Notes: a model not told the origin generated them from the sequence alone. Positions 18,861-28,951 are shown, counted from the stretch's first letter. The stretch: 64,000 nucleotides of DNA from Psychrobium sp. MM17-31 (GCF_022347785.1 NZ_JAKRGA010000005.1:289519-353518); one strand, 5' to 3'. Translations and numbers: made by a program.

Positions 18861-21383
18861 CTATTTATTCACGGTTACTTTTGGCTCTAGACCTTCGCCT
18901 AATTTAGCCGCTAAACCTGCATAACGGTAACCATTTAGACGACCTGCATGCTTTCTAGCAGCAGCTTCTAGCTTGTACTTAAGCTCTGCAGCGATACCGC
19001 GAACCATTGCAACATAAGCTGCTGAAGGCTTTTCACCGCGGCTAGACTTAACTGGCGCCATGTCTTTTAGCAATTTAGCTACAAAGTAATCTTGCAGCAT
19101 TACGCGATATTGATCAGATTGTGGGCGACGAGATTTAATATCACCGTAAATCGCTTCAACGTACTTATTCATAGTTGCAACTGGATCCATCACATCTTGA
19201 CCAGCCGCTTGCAGCTTGATTAGCGAATCTAAACGGTAAGACGTTAATGGCGCGCCAACTGCAGAACGAATAATGTAGTTTGCGTATTGCTCAAACTTGT
19301 CGTAACCAATGCGCTCTAGAATTTGTTCATTATTCCAGAATGCAGGTAGGTTAACGCCGTTGTCGATTAAGAACTCAACTGCACGCTCTTGCTTGTCTTT
19401 GGCGTATGGCACGAACACTTGCTTGTCTTTGTGCGCTTGCGTTAACTCGTTGCGATACATCACACCACCAACCGCTTTAGCCACATGGCCAAGCTCGCGA
19501 GCGTGTTGCTGAACAACAGTTCTGTAAGCACTATCTAGCTCGTCGTAACCTTTGTTTGGCTCGAACGTAGAAGCTTCAATAATGTTGGCTAAGATGCGTT
19601 CTTTGTTCTTCTGACCTAAGCGAGTCGCTTCAACTGGGTCGTCACCGATAGCTTCAGTTAAGATACGCGGATCTAACTTGCTGCCTTTCGAGTATGCATC
19701 CCAACGTAGGCGCTTATCTGTTAACTGACGATCAGCAATCTTGTTTAACAACTTCGCTTCTTCTTTTGGCGATAAATCACCTGGGAATTCTTTGTAACCC
19801 CACTCGATAGCGAACTTATCGTACGGACCTGGATCGTAATCAATTGGCGATACACCGTCATCTGGCTGCATTACGTAGTTAAAGCGCGCGTAATCCATGA
19901 TTGATGAAGAAACACCAAACTCTTTAACGAATTCAGGATCGCGTAACTGCTCGATAGTGTACGAGTTGTTACCGATAAAGTTGTGGTGTAAGCCCGTTGA
20001 ATGACCAACTTCGTGTGCCACAACAAAGCGCACTAAGTCGCTCATTACGTCGTTTGGCAGTGGTAATTTCTTAGCGCGTGGATCTGTTGCACCCGCTTGT
20101 GCGAAGTACCAGCCTTCAAGTAGCTTAATAACGTTGTGATACATGCGAACGTCGGCTTCAATGATTTCACCAGAACGCGGATCGGCTACGTGCGGCCCTT
20201 GTGCATTTGGAATGCCAGACGGAATCCAACGAATTACCGAGTAACGTGCATCTTCTGGGTCCCAATCTGGATCTTCTTCCATCGTTGGGGCCATTTTCGC
20301 GATAATCGCATTTTTAAAACCAGCTTGCTCAAACGCAGGCTGCCAGAACTCGATACCTTCACGAACAGCTTCAACAAAGCGTTGTGGCGTGCCGCGATCG
20401 ATGTACCAAACGATTGGCTCCTTTGGTTCACTGATTTCTAATTCTGGATTCTTCTTCTCTAAACGCCAGCGCTTGATAAAGCTAAAAGTATCTAGCTTGT
20501 TCTTCTCTGAGCTGTAGTCTGAGTAATTAGCCGTGAAGTAACCCACTCGCTTGTCGTAAAAACGCGGCTTCATTGGTGTTTCAGGTAGGGCAAAAATAGA
20601 GTGACGAATTTCGTTAGTCTGGTTACCTTTGCTGCTATTAAATTGTGCTAAAACAGTACCTTCAATGTTCTTTTCAAAGGCTTTAACTTTAGTGATTAGC
20701 GCCGCTTTTCCATTTAACTTGTACTTAGTCGCTTTAGGATTGCGTGGATTCGGGAATAAATCCTTGCTGCCACCTAAGTAAAGCTTAGTGATGTCGATAA
20801 CTGGCGATTTAGCTTCATCTTTCGAGAACGTAGTAATCGGGAATTTAGCAATGATACCGTCGATAGATGCTTTCTTAACAACTAACGATTCTCTTGAACC
20901 ATCTTCAGATACCACAGAGTAGTTGCGGTTGCGCAGCAATACATTGTCGCCATGACGCTCAAATACCACGTATTGACGGCCAATGTCAGCACTGATTAAA
21001 CCTTTACCCGGTTGTGTACCAGACGTTTTGATTTGCCATACGAATTCACGACCAAACTCAGCGGCCGGAATTTCGAAATACACTTTGCTATCAACAAGGT
21101 GAGTCGTAAAAATACCTTCAGATGTTACCGCTTTATCGGTGATTACATCATCGTATTTTTTAAATTTGTCTTTTTTCTTCTTTTTCTTTTTAGCGTCACT
21201 TTTAGCGCCTTTTTTCGCATCAGCTTTTGCTTTGTCGTCAGGTGCTTTTTTAAAGCTGTCTTGAAGAGCAACAGTTGCTTGATCAGCAACTAACGCTTCT
21301 GATTCCGGCAACACAGTAGCCTGTGCAAATGCCGTTACATTGGCGATGCTTAGCACCAACAATGACTTTTTAAATAACTTCAT
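18861..21383 (-). CDS. Large secreted zinc metalloprotease (metzincin-like, DUF5117/DUF4953 type)
   Basis: 840 residues with a signal peptide (cleavage near residue 23). The metzincin zinc motif HEVGHSTGLHH lies at 457-467 (H457, H461, H467, catalytic E458), followed by a Met-turn in SSIMDYARF. The N-terminal third resembles the DUF5117 domain found with these proteases. Residues about 45-75 form a striking lysine/alanine/aspartate stretch with seven consecutive lysines, probably a flexible linker. The substrate is unknown; relatives are periplasmic or extracellular. It stands alone, with AGGAGG before the start. Confidence 0.85.
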   Translation of the reverse strand: MKLFKKSLLVLSIANVTAFAQATVLPESEALVADQATVALQDSFKKAPDDKAKADAKKGAKSDAKKKKKKKDKFKKYDDVITDKAVTSEGIFTTHLVDSKVYFEIPAAEFGREFVWQIKTSGTQPGKGLISADIGRQYVVFERHGDNVLLRNRNYSVVSEDGSRESLVVKKASIDGIIAKFPITTFSKDEAKSPVIDITKLYLGGSKDLFPNPRNPKATKYKLNGKAALITKVKAFEKNIEGTVLAQFNSSKGNQTNEIRHSIFALPETPMKPRFYDKRVGYFTANYSDYSSEKNKLDTFSFIKRWRLEKKNPELEISEPKEPIVWYIDRGTPQRFVEAVREGIEFWQPAFEQAGFKNAIIAKMAPTMEEDPDWDPEDARYSVIRWIPSGIPNAQGPHVADPRSGEIIEADVRMYHNVIKLLEGWYFAQAGATDPRAKKLPLPNDVMSDLVRFVVAHEVGHSTGLHHNFIGNNSYTIEQLRDPEFVKEFGVSSSIMDYARFNYVMQPDDGVSPIDYDPGPYDKFAIEWGYKEFPGDLSPKEEAKLLNKIADRQLTDKRLRWDAYSKGSKLDPRILTEAIGDDPVEATRLGQKNKERILANIIEASTFEPNKGYDELDSAYRTVVQQHARELGHVAKAVGGVMYRNELTQAHKDKQVFVPYAKDKQERAVEFLIDNGVNLPAFWNNEQILERIGYDKFEQYANYIIRSAVGAPLTSYRLDSLIKLQAAGQDVMDPVATMNKYVEAIYGDIKSRRPQSDQYRVMLQDYFVAKLLKDMAPVKSSRGEKPSAAYVAMVRGIAAELKYKLEAAARKHAGRLNGYRYAGLAAKLGEGLEPKVTVNK

Positions 21384-21586
21384 AGGAGGAACCTGTAGTC
21401 AGTTGAATTCAATATTATTTTTATCAGGCCGTATGATGCCACGTTTGCAGCTAGGAATACGTTTTTGGCGGGAAGATTTTGTAACAAATATTTAGCAATA
21501 GGCGATTTTCAAACACAGACAAAAAAACCTAATTGAATATTCGATACTAATAAAAATCCCGATCATTTCTTGCACACCTCACCAAA
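21384..21586. other. Divergent intergenic region, metalloprotease / GntR operon
   Basis: About 200 non-coding bases between the metalloprotease start and the GntR operator. They are AT-rich; promoters for both directions are expected, but none stands out beyond the GntR operator annotated separately. Confidence 0.4.
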
Positions 21587-21617
21587 GTGTATTACTGTAC
21601 TAGTACACATAGTACAC
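21587..21617. promoter_or_regulatory. Operator cluster of the GntR/ABC operon
   Basis: The perfect 12-bp palindrome TGTACTAGTACA lies at 21596-21607. TAGTACAC occurs twice in direct repeat (21601-21608 and 21610-21617), and the inverted half GTGTA lies at 21587-21591. It sits 16 bp upstream of the GntR ATG, where an autoregulatory site for a YtrA-type GntR protein is expected. Confidence 0.6.
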
Positions 21618-21632
21618 CTAAGATTTAAAATA

Positions 21633-22049
21633 ATGACCAAAGTGACTGCTATTGCGATCCAGATAGTCCCCGGGGACGCCCGACCTATCTTTCGCCAAAT
21701 AGTCGATGAAATACGCAAGGAAATAGCCACTGGCAATATTCCAGCTGGCGCGAAATTACCGAGCGTGCGTGGCCTAGCCATGCAATTAACCATTAATGCC
21801 AATACCGTTGCCAAGGCATACACTGAACTCACCAACTTAGGTGTGTTGGAATCTCGAAAGGGATTGGGTGTGTTCGCGTGTGAGGTGAGTCAGCCGTTAT
21901 CAAAGGCTGAGCAAACCGAAAAGTTAGCCGAGGCGACGCAACTATTTGTTAATGAGGTCATGCATTTAGATTTTACACCGCAACAGGTGAGTGACCATGT
22001 GTTGGAACAATTGAATAAATTAACTCAACGAGATCAAAACAATGACTGA
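21633..22049 (+). CDS. GntR family (YtrA subfamily) transcriptional regulator
   Basis: 138 residues from the ATG at 21633. The winged helix-turn-helix covers about residues 12-78 (PIFRQIVDEIRKEI, then SVRGLAMQLTINANTVAKAY). The short C-terminal helical tail of about 50 residues is typical of YtrA-type regulators, which control ABC transporter operons. Its stop overlaps the ABC ATPase start by 8 bp. A start at 21570 would run through the operator, so it is rejected. Expected to be a repressor of its own operon. Confidence 0.88.
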   Translation: MTKVTAIAIQIVPGDARPIFRQIVDEIRKEIATGNIPAGAKLPSVRGLAMQLTINANTVAKAYTELTNLGVLESRKGLGVFACEVSQPLSKAEQTEKLAEATQLFVNEVMHLDFTPQQVSDHVLEQLNKLTQRDQNND

Positions 22050-22956
22050 TTACATCATTGAAACCAAGAGTTTGACGAAACGCTTTGGCAGTAAAATAGC
22101 GTTAAATTCTTTAGAATTAGCTATTCCCAAAGGCGGAATTCACGCGCTGATTGGCGCTAATGGCGCAGGTAAATCGACGCTGTTTCGAATTTTACTGGGG
22201 CTAGAAGCACCCACGCTTGGTACTACCGAAATTCTCGGCGCTAACAGTCGTGAACTCACGCCTGAGCAGCGTGGAAAAATTGGCTACGTTAACGAAGAGC
22301 ACACGTTGCCAACATGGATGACTGCCGATGAAGTGATGCAAATGCAGCGCAATCTATACAGCGGCTGGCGTCAGGACATTTTTGATAATGTACTCGGTAA
22401 TTTCGATGTGCAGGGACACCAAAAAATATCTGGCTTATCACGCGGTGAACGCGCAGGTTTGAACCTATCGATGGCACTAGCGCAATCGCCTGATTTACTG
22501 ATCTTAGATGAACCAACCTTAGGATTAGACGTTGTTGCTAAGCAAGCCTTTTTAGAAGCCTTGATGTACACAGAAACCGACAATAACACCACCATTATCT
22601 ATTGTTCGCATCAAATGGAAGAGATAGAACGCGTGGCGGAAAACTTAGTGATTATGGAAAAAGGTGAGCTCAAATACATGGCCAGTCCAGATGAGTTTTT
22701 AGAACGTATTCACTACTGGATTTGCGATTTCGACGGTCCAGCACCTGCCAATAATGAGATTCCTGGGTTACTGACAAAAAAATCCATCGAAGGTCAATAT
22801 CACTTAGTGGTTACCGATCAAGATGCCGCCGAGTTTGAAGCTTTCCTCAAGCAAAGAAATGCCGAATCTATTGTTCGTTCGCCAATTAATTTAGAGAAGG
22901 CGGTCAATTCGGTATTGGCGCAAAACCACAAAGCACCAAAAGCTGAAATAGCTTAG
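22042..22956 (+). CDS. ABC transporter ATP-binding protein
   Basis: 304 residues. Walker A GANGAGKST, a signature-like LSRGERAGL, Walker B LLILDEPTLGLD and the switch histidine in CSHQMEE are all present. A C-terminal 70-residue extension follows the ATPase core. It resembles YtrB/CcmA-type exporter ATPases, and its neighbours are two large permease-like proteins. Substrate unknown; related GntR-controlled systems respond to cell-envelope stress or antibiotics. Confidence 0.9.
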   Translation: MTDYIIETKSLTKRFGSKIALNSLELAIPKGGIHALIGANGAGKSTLFRILLGLEAPTLGTTEILGANSRELTPEQRGKIGYVNEEHTLPTWMTADEVMQMQRNLYSGWRQDIFDNVLGNFDVQGHQKISGLSRGERAGLNLSMALAQSPDLLILDEPTLGLDVVAKQAFLEALMYTETDNNTTIIYCSHQMEEIERVAENLVIMEKGELKYMASPDEFLERIHYWICDFDGPAPANNEIPGLLTKKSIEGQYHLVVTDQDAAEFEAFLKQRNAESIVRSPINLEKAVNSVLAQNHKAPKAEIA

Positions 22957-22964
22957 GAGTTATC

Positions 22965-24836
22965 ATGTTTGATTTGTTTAAAAGCGAGTTTAAACGCTTT
23001 CGCTTAGTGGCTCTTATTGCCTTTTTAGTGCTGATGTCCGGTTGGATTTTTTACGGAAAAATGCTCTCAATTCTCAACCCAATTGAGATTAATCATTTCA
23101 TTCTGATGTTAAGTGCGCTCGGCGGTGGTATCGGTGTTGGTGCGGTTCAAATGTGGCTGCATACCCGTAAAAACCATTGGACTTATTTAGTTCATCGGCC
23201 GATGCCAATGGCTAAAATTCACTTAGCGCTTAGTGCAGCCGCCATTGCGATAATCACACTTGGCTTTATTTTGCCGTTTTTCATGGTGGTGACTTATCTC
23301 GACCTAATGACTAATAACGCAGTCGATTTACGTCATTATCTCACTAGCCTAAACATGCTGTTTATCGCCATTAGCGCCTACTTTATTACCTCGTATGTAA
23401 TGCTTTCGGCGTCAAAGCTGACTGTTATTTCTCTATGGATGGTGACCTACATAATCTCGCGTCAGAACGTCGAAGCTAGTGTAGTTATCTTTATTGCGTT
23501 GATTTTTGCGGTATTGAGTTTTTACATGGCGCATAACGCGTTCAAAATCGATCGCACTCAACTATCAACTAAAAAGCCGATGATTGTCTTGGCAAGCATT
23601 AGCATGCAACCGCTGCTGTTTGTTCTCTTAATCATGGCACAGGCTGTGTATTACCATTTACCTCTAGCGATAACTAAATCGCATCCGAGTAAAGACTTGT
23701 CCCGTGATACTCATTTTGCATTTGAACGCATTGAAAGCTTGCAACAGTTTGAGAAGATTATCGCCAACAGCGATAGCCCGATAGCTCAATCTCTTGCCCG
23801 TCAATTGCCGCTGGCTCAGTTTGAATATACCTGGCTGCTAACCAAAGATCAGACCGTGAAAGGTCAAATATTTAACGCCGATCGCAGCTACTCAATGTGG
23901 ACTAGCGAGATGGATTCTTGGGTCTTTTCTCATGATGAAATGGTGTTTAAAGGACGCAATTTTCTCAATGACAAGCTCGTTGGCTATTTAACCAACCAAG
24001 GTTTTGTCGATTCACTCGATAAAGTCACGCCACAATCGCGCTTCGAGTTTGTGCCTAACATCATTAATGATCAATTGATTTACACCCAAAACAAGCTGTT
24101 TAAGGTGGATTTTGAACTGCAAACCATCACTAAACTGTTTCAAACTTCGGCGGATGAAAAACTGCTAGGCAAACCAGTTAATGTCTTTGACTTATCCATT
24201 CTGCGCACTAACAAGGCCTTGTTATTGTTTGATAAGACAGATGCGATGACTGCGGATAAACTAATAGCGCCATTACATCGCGTTGAATATCCAATTGCAC
24301 CTGAAAATCGCGTCACCGTGAAAATTTCACAAATGACCGATGGTTATTTAGTGATGTTTACCAGCGACCACTTCTATGGTTTCGAACGCGGCGGCAGTGA
24401 GTTGATTTACGTTGAACACGAAGGACAAATTAGCTCAATTGCGAAAATTGATTTTGACCAATATCACTTCCCTCGACTACTGACAGAGCAATTTTTTACC
24501 TTGTCGCCTGTAGTTGCCAACGTAATAGATTTCACCTTAGGCCGTTTGTTAACGACCCCAAAAACGGCACCTGAGTCGATGAAGTATTTTTGGCAACGGG
24601 ATTATCCAAGTTCGATCTGGCTGTTCTGTCTTGGTATAGCTGTTTTCTCAGCGCTTGTGACCTTCGCTGCAGTTAGAAATCTACCGATGAGTGGTAGTAA
24701 TCGTTTGCTTTGGATTGCTCTTAGCACCATTGGCGGCCTACCGGCATTAATCGCCTTTTTTGTTCTCAACGATTGGCGTGAGGCGCTGCGCGCTTTGCGC
24801 GGCAAAAACAACAAACAGGAGCTGTCTCATGTTTGA
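22965..24836 (+). CDS. ABC transporter permease-like protein with large soluble insert (first of a tandem pair)
   Basis: 623 residues. It starts MFDLFKSEFKRF, then has about six N-terminal membrane segments (residues 15-230). A beta-rich soluble region of about 310 residues (250-560), probably periplasmic, precedes two C-terminal membrane segments and a basic tail. It shares start sequence, layout and many motifs (WTYLVHRP, IHLALS, LPxxxxF.L.DWRE-like end) with the next gene, so the two are tandem paralogues likely forming a heterodimer with the ATPase. The soluble insert has no recognised domain. Confidence 0.7.
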   Translation: MFDLFKSEFKRFRLVALIAFLVLMSGWIFYGKMLSILNPIEINHFILMLSALGGGIGVGAVQMWLHTRKNHWTYLVHRPMPMAKIHLALSAAAIAIITLGFILPFFMVVTYLDLMTNNAVDLRHYLTSLNMLFIAISAYFITSYVMLSASKLTVISLWMVTYIISRQNVEASVVIFIALIFAVLSFYMAHNAFKIDRTQLSTKKPMIVLASISMQPLLFVLLIMAQAVYYHLPLAITKSHPSKDLSRDTHFAFERIESLQQFEKIIANSDSPIAQSLARQLPLAQFEYTWLLTKDQTVKGQIFNADRSYSMWTSEMDSWVFSHDEMVFKGRNFLNDKLVGYLTNQGFVDSLDKVTPQSRFEFVPNIINDQLIYTQNKLFKVDFELQTITKLFQTSADEKLLGKPVNVFDLSILRTNKALLLFDKTDAMTADKLIAPLHRVEYPIAPENRVTVKISQMTDGYLVMFTSDHFYGFERGGSELIYVEHEGQISSIAKIDFDQYHFPRLLTEQFFTLSPVVANVIDFTLGRLLTTPKTAPESMKYFWQRDYPSSIWLFCLGIAVFSALVTFAAVRNLPMSGSNRLLWIALSTIGGLPALIAFFVLNDWREALRALRGKNNKQELSHV

Positions 24837-26706
24837 TTTATTTAAAAACGAGTTAAAGCGTTTTGGCAAATTAGCGCTAATTATTTGTGTAATTTCCATC
24901 GGCTATTGGCTCTATCATTCGCTGACGATGCCGATTGTCGAAACCACCAAAAACAAAGTATTCTTTACGAACGTTTGGGTGATGGTGTGCAGTTTAGGTT
25001 TTGGTATTTTGCAGATGGCCCTGCATCGCCGCAAAGCCCATTGGACCTATCTTGTTCATCGTCCGATTGGCGTGAAAAATATTCATTTAGCCCTTAGTGG
25101 TGCAGCTGCTGTCATGTTATTTGTCGCCTTGGTACTACCTATTTTTGTTGTAACTATGGGTTACGATTTAGGCTCTAATCTAGTCATTGAATCGCGCCAT
25201 TACCTGCGCCCGGTTCAGCTTTTTTTAGTGGCACTCGTTAGTTACTTTATCGGCTCATTTATCGTGCTATCACCGCATAAAATTGCCTTTTTGTCGCTAA
25301 GTTGGTTAGTGTTCGCGTTTAGCTCAAATGACATAGTTAGCAACGAAGTATTATTTGGTGTTTGTCTGTTGTCGTTAGCTATTGTTTTCACCTTAGCAAG
25401 ACTGTCGTTTAAAGAGGATTTGTCGGCTCAGCTAAGCAATAAACCAGCGGTAATTTTCAGCGTTTTAGCCTTACAACCGGGGTTAACGGCGATGTTGATG
25501 GCCTCGCAATTAGTGCATTATCACCTACCGATGATGATGTTTGACGCCCATCCAGATCAATACACAGTGGAGCAACAAGAAGGCTATTACAGTCAGGTCT
25601 GGCGCATGAAACCGTCAGAACTCATCGAAAAATTTGTCGATGACAATAACGCCCAAAAATCACAGTTAGTAAAACGCAGTGAAAATGCTGAAGTGCAATG
25701 GGTTCGCTCACGCTTTATGCCACAGCCATTTGTTGGCCAAGCGCATCATCACGATCGTCAATTTGCGCTGACAGATAAAGCTAATCAAGCGATATGGGTA
25801 TTTTCTCATAACCTAGGTGTGTTAGTTGGCACACATCAGCTAACCGATGAGAAACTTGGCTATATTGGTGCTCGTGGCTTCCTTGCTCCTGAAAGCAATA
25901 TAACGCCCGACGATGTGTTTAACGGTGTGCCTAGCGTGCTGTTTGACCAGTTTATTCAAACCAGAAACGCGATTTACGTGATTGATTTTCAGCAAAAAGA
26001 AATGGAGCTGAAGCATCAACTAGGCGACGATGAAATCTATCTCAGCACCCTAGCTCCCGGCGAAACCCATGACTTTTACGCTATCGCATCAAATAAAAAG
26101 CTCTATTTGTTTAATACAGCAAACTTTGAAGAAGCCAATGATTATAGCGAGCCAGCGGTAGAGCTGAAACATCCATTTTCGTACAACAACAGCACCACTA
26201 TTCGCTATACCGATTTAATCGATGGTTATTTAATTGAATACAAGTCTAGTGTGTTGTTTGGCTTTAATCGTCCGGGAATTGGCTTGGCGTTCATCGATCA
26301 CCTCGGCAAGGTTGATGTGCTCGCTCATCATGAATTTAAAGGCTATCGCGCTCTACCGCAGTGGGTTGCAGATCAAGATTACTGGTTCTCACCAATTATC
26401 GTTGGCACGCTATACGCTCAACTCGATAATCTTAGATATCCATCTCGTCCAGAAGGCGGACTACAGATGAAGGATGCTTTAAGCATGGTATACGCGCAAA
26501 GCACTTATATCGTAGCTTTGGTTGCTGCTCTCTTTAGCGCCCTAGTGACCTTTGTACTGGCTATAAAAATTAAACTATCCACCAGCAACACTATCATGTG
26601 GACAGTGTTAAATTTAATTTGCGCTCTGCCAGGGCTAATTGCCTTTTTGTTCATGACCAATTGGCGCGAGTCGCTATACGCCGCCAAACATCAACCCAAT
26701 AACTAA
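24829..26706 (+). CDS. ABC transporter permease-like protein with large soluble insert (second of a tandem pair)
   Basis: 625 residues from the ATG at 24829, with AGGAG just upstream; an in-frame upstream start would overlap the previous gene more deeply and is rejected. It begins MFDLFKNELKRF and contains WTYLVHRP, IHLALSGAA and a closing NWRESLYAAKH, all matching its upstream paralogue. Topology is the same: about six membrane segments, a soluble region near 255-560, two membrane segments. It overlaps the previous stop by 8 bp. The pair probably arose by tandem duplication. Confidence 0.7.
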   Translation: MFDLFKNELKRFGKLALIICVISIGYWLYHSLTMPIVETTKNKVFFTNVWVMVCSLGFGILQMALHRRKAHWTYLVHRPIGVKNIHLALSGAAAVMLFVALVLPIFVVTMGYDLGSNLVIESRHYLRPVQLFLVALVSYFIGSFIVLSPHKIAFLSLSWLVFAFSSNDIVSNEVLFGVCLLSLAIVFTLARLSFKEDLSAQLSNKPAVIFSVLALQPGLTAMLMASQLVHYHLPMMMFDAHPDQYTVEQQEGYYSQVWRMKPSELIEKFVDDNNAQKSQLVKRSENAEVQWVRSRFMPQPFVGQAHHHDRQFALTDKANQAIWVFSHNLGVLVGTHQLTDEKLGYIGARGFLAPESNITPDDVFNGVPSVLFDQFIQTRNAIYVIDFQQKEMELKHQLGDDEIYLSTLAPGETHDFYAIASNKKLYLFNTANFEEANDYSEPAVELKHPFSYNNSTTIRYTDLIDGYLIEYKSSVLFGFNRPGIGLAFIDHLGKVDVLAHHEFKGYRALPQWVADQDYWFSPIIVGTLYAQLDNLRYPSRPEGGLQMKDALSMVYAQSTYIVALVAALFSALVTFVLAIKIKLSTSNTIMWTVLNLICALPGLIAFLFMTNWRESLYAAKHQPNN

Positions 26707-26714
26707 TCCCCTAA

Positions 26715-26734
26715 CGCAGCCCAATCGGGCTGCG
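26715..26734 (+). terminator. Hairpin between the ABC operon and the S9 peptidase gene
   Basis: CGCAGCCC pairs with GGGCTGCG around a 4-nt loop in the 45-bp gap. There is no T tract after it, so it may attenuate or protect RNA rather than fully terminate; the peptidase could still be co-transcribed. Confidence 0.45.
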
Positions 26735-26751
26735 TAACTAGGAAAAACATT

Positions 26752-28929
26752 ATGAATAATTTATCAAAGCTATTAAGCCTGTTGAGCCTGACTGCTGCCT
26801 GTTATTCACTGTCAGCAAACGCGATTATCGTTGAAGATATCGATGCAGAAATTCAAAGCCTAAGTCATCACTACAGCGCTCCGTTGGTGCAACAAACAAC
26901 CGCCGAGCAACTGCAAGGTGAAGTCGCGCTAAGTCAATCAAAGGCTAAGCCTGAATTACACGATTATGAAGACATCCTCGCCACCAGCAATATCTTCAGT
27001 GTTGAGCTGTCACCTGACGGTCAATGGCTCAGTTATTTTGAGAAAAGCGGTGTTGATAACCGACGAGTGGTTTCACTCTGGGTTTACAATATCAAGCACC
27101 AAAAAGCGCGTAAGCTTTTTACCACGAAACGATTGCAAGAAGCACTGTGGACCGCAGATAGCCAATCTTTGTTTTTAGAGACCGGAAAAAACATTGCCGT
27201 CATCGACCTTAAAGAAAATTCCGCCCCACACGTTTTATTTCAAAAAGATCGCCGCAGTCACGAAGGGATTTTATTCGTCGATTATATTCACCGCGACAGT
27301 GTGTTAGTGACTCGTTGGGACAAGAAAACCAAGCACTATCAAGTCATTCGTTATAACAGCCAAGGCGACAGTGAGATTATCTACCAAACCGATAAACGCT
27401 TTATGAAGTTTGGCATAAATCACCTCGGCCAGCCTGCATTTGTTATGCGTCCTAACGAAGCACAAGACAATAAAGGCGAACGACTAATTTTCGACATTTC
27501 TGGCGATAAAGAAAAGCTGATTTGGCAGTGTGATTGGCTGGATAAGTGTGGTGTGCTCTATTTCGATAATGTAGCGCAACTCTTGTGGGTAAAATCGAAT
27601 ACAGACAGTGACTTTTCACGCCTTGTACAAGTCGATGTAAAAAGTGGAAAACTCACTGCACTGCATAGCGATCCCTTAAACCGTGCCGACCATCACAATG
27701 CCGTCTTTGAGTTTGATGAAAAACAAAGAACCCTCAAAGCCCCGTTGATTAGCTATCGCGGCGATTACAAAACCTATTACGCCGCCGATAAGCGCCTGCA
27801 ATCACATCTCGATGCCATTGAAAACAAACTGGCGACTAAGTCATTTGATATTTCAACCGCCATTGCCGCCGATATCACCAAGCAACCTTGGCTAGTGGTT
27901 GACCACGACAATCAACGCAGCTCGGTTATCTATTACTTGTATCAGCCACAAACAGGCGCGTTTACCCGGCCATTACAGCAAGTTATCGCCAAAGCAAATA
28001 CAGATAAAAAACTGCTGCCAGCAGCTGAAATTGCTAAGAAATTTGCCATCAACTATCGCAGCCGTGACGGTTTTCTGATCAATGGTTATTTAACCTTGCC
28101 ACTTGGCGTGGATATCAGCAAAGCACCTATGGTAACTAACGTTCATGGCGGCCCGTGGAGCCGTGTTGACGAGAGTTATAAGCGTTCGACACAAATACTC
28201 GCCAATCGCGGTTATATCGTATTTGAACCCAATTTCCGCTCATCGACTGGCTTTGGTAAAACCTACCTTGCTAGCACTGCTGGCGAACACGGCGATGGCA
28301 GAATCCAGCAAGACATTATCGACGGTGTCCACTTCCTGCTAAAACACAATATTGGCGACAAAGATCGCATGGCAGTAACAGGCCATTCGTTCGGTGCTTA
28401 CAGTGTGCTTGCAGCGTTAGCCTTTAATCCAGAGCTATTCCAAGTGGGTTTTGCAGGCGCAGCACCCCACGACATTGGCCGTTCAGCCAAACTCTACTAT
28501 CGCTTTGCCAAGCAAACCAATAAACCAGCTCGCCAGTACTTTATGAAAAAGTTAGTGGTTGATTGGGACGATAAAAAAGCCATGGCAGAGCATTATCAGC
28601 GTTCACCAGCCGCCAACGCTGGCAAGATTACCAAGCCGCTAGTGATGTGGGCTGGCAAAAACGACCGCCGTGTATTCATTGCCGATATAAAAAACTACGC
28701 CTTAACGGTGGAAGAAATGGATAAAAAAGTGAGTTTATTCGTCGATCCCAAGGCGCTCCATTCCCCTGGTAGCCGCTTAGGTATGTTCGCCTATCAATAT
28801 CTATTGGAGAAAACGCTCAGCGACAATATCGGCGGTGCTATTAAACCTATCGACCCTATTGAAGATAAAAAGCTCTATCGCTTCTTGAAAAAGAATATGG
28901 CGATAGATCATAACGATTTATTGAAATAG
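26752..28929 (+). CDS. Secreted S9 family prolyl oligopeptidase-like peptidase
   Basis: 725 residues with a signal peptide (residues 1-24), so probably periplasmic. The N-terminal beta-propeller (about 75-420) precedes an alpha/beta hydrolase domain. The catalytic triad is Ser546 in GHSFGAY, Asp638 in GKNDRRV and His670 in ALHSPG. The oxyanion-region NVHGGPW is also typical of the family. It cleaves peptides, probably dipeptidyl- or acylaminoacyl-type. It directly follows the GntR/ABC operon and may act with it, for instance on an exported or toxic peptide; that link is only positional. Confidence 0.88.
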   Translation: MNNLSKLLSLLSLTAACYSLSANAIIVEDIDAEIQSLSHHYSAPLVQQTTAEQLQGEVALSQSKAKPELHDYEDILATSNIFSVELSPDGQWLSYFEKSGVDNRRVVSLWVYNIKHQKARKLFTTKRLQEALWTADSQSLFLETGKNIAVIDLKENSAPHVLFQKDRRSHEGILFVDYIHRDSVLVTRWDKKTKHYQVIRYNSQGDSEIIYQTDKRFMKFGINHLGQPAFVMRPNEAQDNKGERLIFDISGDKEKLIWQCDWLDKCGVLYFDNVAQLLWVKSNTDSDFSRLVQVDVKSGKLTALHSDPLNRADHHNAVFEFDEKQRTLKAPLISYRGDYKTYYAADKRLQSHLDAIENKLATKSFDISTAIAADITKQPWLVVDHDNQRSSVIYYLYQPQTGAFTRPLQQVIAKANTDKKLLPAAEIAKKFAINYRSRDGFLINGYLTLPLGVDISKAPMVTNVHGGPWSRVDESYKRSTQILANRGYIVFEPNFRSSTGFGKTYLASTAGEHGDGRIQQDIIDGVHFLLKHNIGDKDRMAVTGHSFGAYSVLAALAFNPELFQVGFAGAAPHDIGRSAKLYYRFAKQTNKPARQYFMKKLVVDWDDKKAMAEHYQRSPAANAGKITKPLVMWAGKNDRRVFIADIKNYALTVEEMDKKVSLFVDPKALHSPGSRLGMFAYQYLLEKTLSDNIGGAIKPIDPIEDKKLYRFLKKNMAIDHNDLLK

Positions 28930-28951
28930 GGATTTATCTAAACAAGCATTT

